Assembly: GCF_027563465.1 (NCBI RefSeq)
Contig: NZ_JAPFQA010000009.1
Span: 141,224 to 205,223 of the forward strand
Source: Mesorhizobium qingshengii
GTDB taxonomy: Bacteria > Pseudomonadota > Alphaproteobacteria > Rhizobiales > Rhizobiaceae
Length of the DNA: 64,000 bases
Reading direction: 5' to 3'
A program made the position numbers and the translations under genes. Positions 60,438 through 64,000 of this stretch are shown here, one piece after another. Under the pieces are notes generated by a model, which saw nothing but the letters and a program-made list of their open reading frames with translations, was not told the DNA's origin and ran no database searches. Position 1 is the first letter of the stretch. Every line of letters starts with the position of its first letter.

Positions 60438-61783
60438 TCGGCGGCCGCGGCAAAAACAGGACTATCCCCTGCCACTCCCTCGCCGACGTTCACGTATTCG
60501 AATCCATGCTTGCAGATATCTTCCCGCCTGTAGATGTTGCGAAGATCGACCACGACCTGCTTTGACATGGTGCGTGACAGCCGTGCAAAATCCAGGGCAC
60601 GAAACTGGTTCCACTCGGTGACGATCACCAGGGCATCGGCACCCTTGGCGCATTCATATGCTCCCTTCGCATACTCGACGCTCGCGCCAAGCATGAGCCG
60701 TGCTTGTTCCATGCCTTCGGGGTCATACACTCGAACATGCGCCCCGAAATCGATCAAAGCCTGAATAATCGAGAGGGAAGGCGCGTCCCGGACATCATCT
60801 GTGTTGGGTTTGAATGTGAGGCCGAGTACGGCCACTGTCTTGGCGCGCACATTGCCGCCGCAGGCGAGTACGATCCTGCGGGCCATGGTGCGTTTTCGCT
60901 GGTCGTTCACGGCGACCGTCGTTTCGATTAGCCGCAGCGGCGCGCCGCTGTCTTGCGCCGTCTTGACGAGAGCCAGCGTATCCTTCGGAAAACAGGACCC
61001 GCCATAACCAGGGCCAGCATGCAGGAATTTCGGACCAATGCGGTTGTCGAGCCCGATGCCCCGCGCCACCTCCTGCACGTTCGCGCCCACGTTCTCGCAG
61101 AGGTCTGCAATCTCGTTGATGAATGTAATCTTGAGCGCCAAGAAGGCGTTGGCCGCATACTTTATCAGTTCCGAGGTGCGACGTCCGGTGAACATGATCG
61201 GCGCTTGGTTGAGATAGAGCGGCCGGTAGACTTCCGCCATCACTTCGCGGCTGCGTTCGTCCGACGGCAGACCGATAACGATCCTGTCCGGACGTTTGAA
61301 GTCGTCGATAGCAGCTCCTTCGCGAAGGAATTCCGGGTTCGACACGACTGCCACATCCGCCGCCGGATTACAGCCGCGAATAATCCGTTCGACTTCATCT
61401 CCGGTTCCCACCGGCACCGTGGATTTGACCGCGACCACCGTAAAACCGCGAACCGCTGCCGCTATTTCCCGCGCCGCCTCGTAAATATAGGAAAGGTCGG
61501 CATGACCGTCGCCACGCCTCGAAGGCGTCCCGACGGCAATGAACACCACATCCGCGTCTGCGACCGCCGGCGCGAGCGCGCTTGTAAAAGCGAGCTGCCC
61601 TGTCGCGGAATTCTTGCAGACAAGGTCTTCGAGACCTGGCTCGTAAATCGGCATTCTTCCGGCTTGAAGATCGACAATTTTGGCCTCTGCCTTGTCGATG
61701 CAGACGACTTTGTGACCAAAGTCAGCCAAGCATGCCCCAGACACAAGACCGACGTAACCTGAACCAACGATTGCAATACGCAT
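60434..61783 (-). CDS. ugd: UDP-glucose 6-dehydrogenase
   Basis: A 449-residue enzyme oxidising UDP-glucose to UDP-glucuronate with two NAD. The NAD motif GSGYVG is at residues 7-12, and the catalytic cysteine is C264 in GGSCFPKD. The start is the ATG complement 61781-61783 (MRIAIVGSGYVG), giving normal family length; an upstream open frame to 61981 is not supported. The gene is the first of a two-gene operon with the epimerase and probably marks the right end of the polysaccharide locus. Confidence 0.95.
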   Translation of the reverse strand: MRIAIVGSGYVGLVSGACLADFGHKVVCIDKAEAKIVDLQAGRMPIYEPGLEDLVCKNSATGQLAFTSALAPAVADADVVFIAVGTPSRRGDGHADLSYIYEAAREIAAAVRGFTVVAVKSTVPVGTGDEVERIIRGCNPAADVAVVSNPEFLREGAAIDDFKRPDRIVIGLPSDERSREVMAEVYRPLYLNQAPIMFTGRRTSELIKYAANAFLALKITFINEIADLCENVGANVQEVARGIGLDNRIGPKFLHAGPGYGGSCFPKDTLALVKTAQDSGAPLRLIETTVAVNDQRKRTMARRIVLACGGNVRAKTVAVLGLTFKPNTDDVRDAPSLSIIQALIDFGAHVRVYDPEGMEQARLMLGASVEYAKGAYECAKGADALVIVTEWNQFRALDFARLSRTMSKQVVVDLRNIYRREDICKHGFEYVNVGEGVAGDSPVFAAAAE

Positions 61784-62039
61784 GAGCTCGCCACTCTGAT
61801 GATGACATTCTTCGATTAAGCCAGCAGCGATCAAGAAATTGGAGCGCGAAATCGGATATGGCATTACCTCTTCCGAGACCGTCGCGATCCAAAACCCCCG
61901 GCCGGCGCCATTTGATTGCGCCAAATGCGGATAGCATTCCAAAGGGGTAGGCCCGCGCGACACCTCGCGCCAGAACCTCAACGAAGGATATGTGCTCGGA
62001 TACCTTCAGCCCTTGTCGGCGAGCGCTGAAGGAAGGTGC

Positions 62040-62669
62040 TCACTGGGCCCCATTTCCGTCCAACGCCTTTACGAGGCTGCATTGAGACGAGGGAAATTTC
62101 GCTGCGGCTGCGGCAGCAAACGCTTGATCTACGGCTGATTTCCGGGTCATGCCATTGTGCAGGAACATTTGCCCTTTTTTTCGAAACAGACCTCGCCGCT
62201 CGCAAAAGACGGCAGCCGACCAACCTGGGCCGCTCCGATCAACCGAATTGGACACGTACGAACAATCGTCGGGCCGAGACGATTTCTTCTGGCATCCTGC
62301 CAGAGCTTTTTGGGCTGCCTCTACGCCGGAGCGGTGCCCCCAAACTGCGGTCCAACTCCCATCAATTGATCCGGATATGGCTTCCCAGGCGTGTTTGCCA
62401 GGATCAAACCGCATCAATTGATTGAACTCTTTCTTCGTCAAGGCATTGGTCTGCGGCCGCTTCGTCTGTCTTTGCCATGCCCCTAAGGCGTCCAGTGTTC
62501 GCTGATCAATCTTGCCATCCGGAATGCGAGACAGGAAATTACCCTCGAATAGCTTTGCCTGGGCTTGATAGATTTCTGCTTGATTCACCTGGGACTGCGC
62601 AACGGAGCGCTCCGACATCGCCAAAAGCGCTAGGCAGAACGCGGCGACGCCCGCACGGCGACTTTCCAT
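62040..62669 (-). CDS. Secreted hypothetical protein, DUF4189-like
   Basis: A 209-residue protein. The start is the ATG complement 62667-62669, with GGAGAGAG directly upstream; the first 20 residues (GVAAFCLALLAMSERSVAQ) form a signal peptide. Residues 45-75 look like a peptidoglycan-binding or repeat-lever motif (GKIDQRTLDALGAWQRQTK). Residues 100-165 have the spaced Trp and Cys of DUF4189 (WEAISGSIDGSWTAVWGH, then ALAGCQ and DDCSYV). The family has no proven function. It is co-directional with the next gene and may be part of a cell-envelope pair. Confidence 0.65.
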   Translation of the reverse strand: MESRRAGVAAFCLALLAMSERSVAQSQVNQAEIYQAQAKLFEGNFLSRIPDGKIDQRTLDALGAWQRQTKRPQTNALTKKEFNQLMRFDPGKHAWEAISGSIDGSWTAVWGHRSGVEAAQKALAGCQKKSSRPDDCSYVSNSVDRSGPGWSAAVFCERRGLFRKKGQMFLHNGMTRKSAVDQAFAAAAAAKFPSSQCSLVKALDGNGAQ

Positions 62670-62777
62670 CTCTCTCTCCGCTCCGGCTATATCGGTTGTA
62701 GCTGTACCCTCATTGCCAGTGGCCGCAATGGAACCCGCCATCGAGCGGGGCTCCATTGCGGCGGGAATGCCGGATAA

Positions 62778-63455
62778 TCAAAGTGCGTAGTTGGCCGCAC
62801 GGTTTGTCTTCGGACCGTCACCTGCAGCGGCAGCTGGTTTTGCGAAGAGGAAAGCCCCATCCCTGGAGACCAGATCCGCCGGCATCATCTGGAATTCGCG
62901 CAGCGAATGCGGTACATCCAATTCCCTGTCGACGATATGCCAGAGGTTATCGAAGAACGACCCGTCGGCGAGCCGCAAGCTCCCCCCCTTCAGCGGCTTC
63001 GTGGACGAGAAAACCGTCGCGGGATTGGCCCACATGTCGGCAATCGCCACGTCGTAGTAGCCAGGATGGGCGGCGTTTGGCTTGATGATGGCGAAGGGCG
63101 TGTTCTTTTCAGGCCAGCCTATCCGTCCCACGGTCAGGCATTCACCTGGCTCGGGCAATCTTGCCTTCACCAGATAGGCCAGTGCCGCATCGATGCCTCC
63201 GATTTCCGAAACGGCGTGTGCCGTCAATCCCGAGCGGGCGAGCTGCATCAGCTCTCTGGCCTGTTGCTCGTAAATACCAGCCAATGTCAGGAAAGCCAGC
63301 CATTGCTGGTGCGGGCAGTCATCCTTGGCCTGGCACAGAAGTCGCCCTGCCTCCAAGGCGGATTCGATCCTTCTTTTGTCCGCTTCCGCGAACGCTTCCC
63401 GCGCCGGACGAATGTGTTCGGCCAGCTCCATCAGTTCCTTTGAAATGTGCTTCAT
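62778..63455 (-). CDS. Hypothetical protein, DUF3102-like N-terminus
   Basis: A 225-residue soluble protein. The N-terminal 85 residues are helical, with the pattern ESALEAGRLLCQAKDDCPHQQ and IYEQQARELMQLA that recalls DUF3102, a family often found on plasmids and phages. The C-terminal half (SLRLADGSFFDNLWHIVDRE and nearby) has no recognised relationship. The start MKHISKELMELAEHI has AGGGAGG-like purines upstream. It lies 109 bases before the DUF4189-like gene on the same strand. No function is suggested. Confidence 0.6.
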   Translation of the reverse strand: MKHISKELMELAEHIRPAREAFAEADKRRIESALEAGRLLCQAKDDCPHQQWLAFLTLAGIYEQQARELMQLARSGLTAHAVSEIGGIDAALAYLVKARLPEPGECLTVGRIGWPEKNTPFAIIKPNAAHPGYYDVAIADMWANPATVFSSTKPLKGGSLRLADGSFFDNLWHIVDRELDVPHSLREFQMMPADLVSRDGAFLFAKPAAAAGDGPKTNRAANYAL

Positions 63456-64000
63456 TTCCTCCCTCTCCCCGATCGATATCCGGCCAGCGCCTTATTATTA
63501 CGTTGGTTTGGCGTTGCGCAGAACTCATCCAAGGGTACTGCGCGAGATGCTATCGAGGCTCAACCAACCTATTCTGTCGGGCATGGCTCCACTTTTGGCT
63601 GTAGCTGCCTGTTGACCTTCGTGCCGACATTATACTGATGAACTCCGCATGTCGGGCATGGTAAGTGCTGACGCGGCAAGCCGTTGCTTGGGATGTCGTG
63701 CCGCATATTTATGCAGGCGCTTGTTCCCGGTGGTAGAGTATGAGCGATTGAAATGAGGCCGACCTTATCATTTCGGGGAGGGTGCCTACCCGACCTGATC
63801 TGAACATCCGCGCACTAAGTGGTAGTTGCACGGCCTCCGAAATCCCGAATGGCGACGAAGGATGAAATGCCACTGGGCGAATAGACGTAGTGGCAGGGAT
63901 CGTTCAAACAGCTTGCGCACACAAACCTCTTCGAGCCATAGCGGATGCAATCTTGGTTGAGTGAGAGGGACCTCCCTGAACTCGATGACCGCAGCATTCG
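63456..64000. other. Right-edge stretch without a recognised gene
   Basis: These 545 bases show no credible gene, tRNA or repeat. Short open frames on both strands lack family resemblance and ribosome binding sites. A minus-strand frame of 60 codons at 63815-63997 is probably chance. The stretch may be the start of a longer intergenic region or hold regulatory sequence for a gene beyond the edge. Confidence 0.4.

Overview
The window looks like a chromosomal stretch of a GC-rich alphaproteobacterium of the order Rhizobiales, most like Mesorhizobium. The evidence is a Ros/MucR-family regulator, an ExoF/ExoP-type polysaccharide export pair, NodP/NodQ-type sulfate activation genes, class III adenylate cyclase and Crp genes, and the coding style. 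This is judged from recognised protein families only; no search was run. No tRNA, rRNA, CRISPR array, transposase or integrase was seen.

Left part (1-17.3 kb): metabolic and stress genes. A LacI-type regulator faces an operon running off the left edge. It is followed by a perfect GntR-type operator and four co-directional catabolic genes: SDR, metallo-beta-lactamase-fold lactonase, 3-hydroxyisobutyrate dehydrogenase-like and MmgE/PrpD. An arginase/ornithine cyclodeaminase operon lies opposite an Lrp/AsnC regulator. Next come the relic of a galactonate-dehydratase-like gene, an AarC-type CoA transferase, an adenylate cyclase with TPR repeats, a 1411-residue cytochrome P450 / membrane / DyP-peroxidase fusion, and a convergent Crp-family regulator.

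Middle part (17.3-28.4 kb): a looser accessory zone. It has two secreted proteins built of a GETGGKAGGA decapeptide repeat, two 63-residue paralogues of unknown function, a Tat-exported DUF4838 protein, a Ros/MucR protein without the zinc-finger cysteines, a GMC oxidoreductase, a LuxR-type regulator lacking the phospho-acceptor Asp, and a second Crp-family regulator.

Right part (28.4-61.8 kb): a large surface-polysaccharide locus. It encodes nucleotide-sugar enzymes (UDP-glucose dehydrogenase, UDP-glucuronate epimerase, UDP-GlcNAc 4,6-dehydratase, DegT aminotransferase, formyltransferase), an initiating sugar transferase, four GT4 glycosyltransferases, flippase, polymerase, ExoP-like co-polymerase/kinase and ExoF-like export protein. 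It also has two membrane acyltransferases, a PIG-L deacetylase, a PL10-like lyase, and a sulfation set (CysD, CysN-CysC and two sulfotransferases). The product is predicted to be an acidic, probably sulfated polymer containing uronic acid and modified 4-amino sugars.

The most unusual system is inside this locus at 32.07-36.29 kb. Genes for a complete TPP-dependent 2-oxoacid dehydrogenase E1 (alpha and beta) are packed against a gene whose product joins a lipoyl domain and an E1/E3-binding domain to a PglD/NeuD-type sugar N-acyltransferase, followed by a sugar aminotransferase. The usual E2 catalytic domain is missing. I propose that the acyl group made from a 2-oxoacid is delivered on lipoate directly to an amino sugar. 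The right end (62-63.5 kb) has two small hypothetical genes; the last 545 bases show nothing recognisable.
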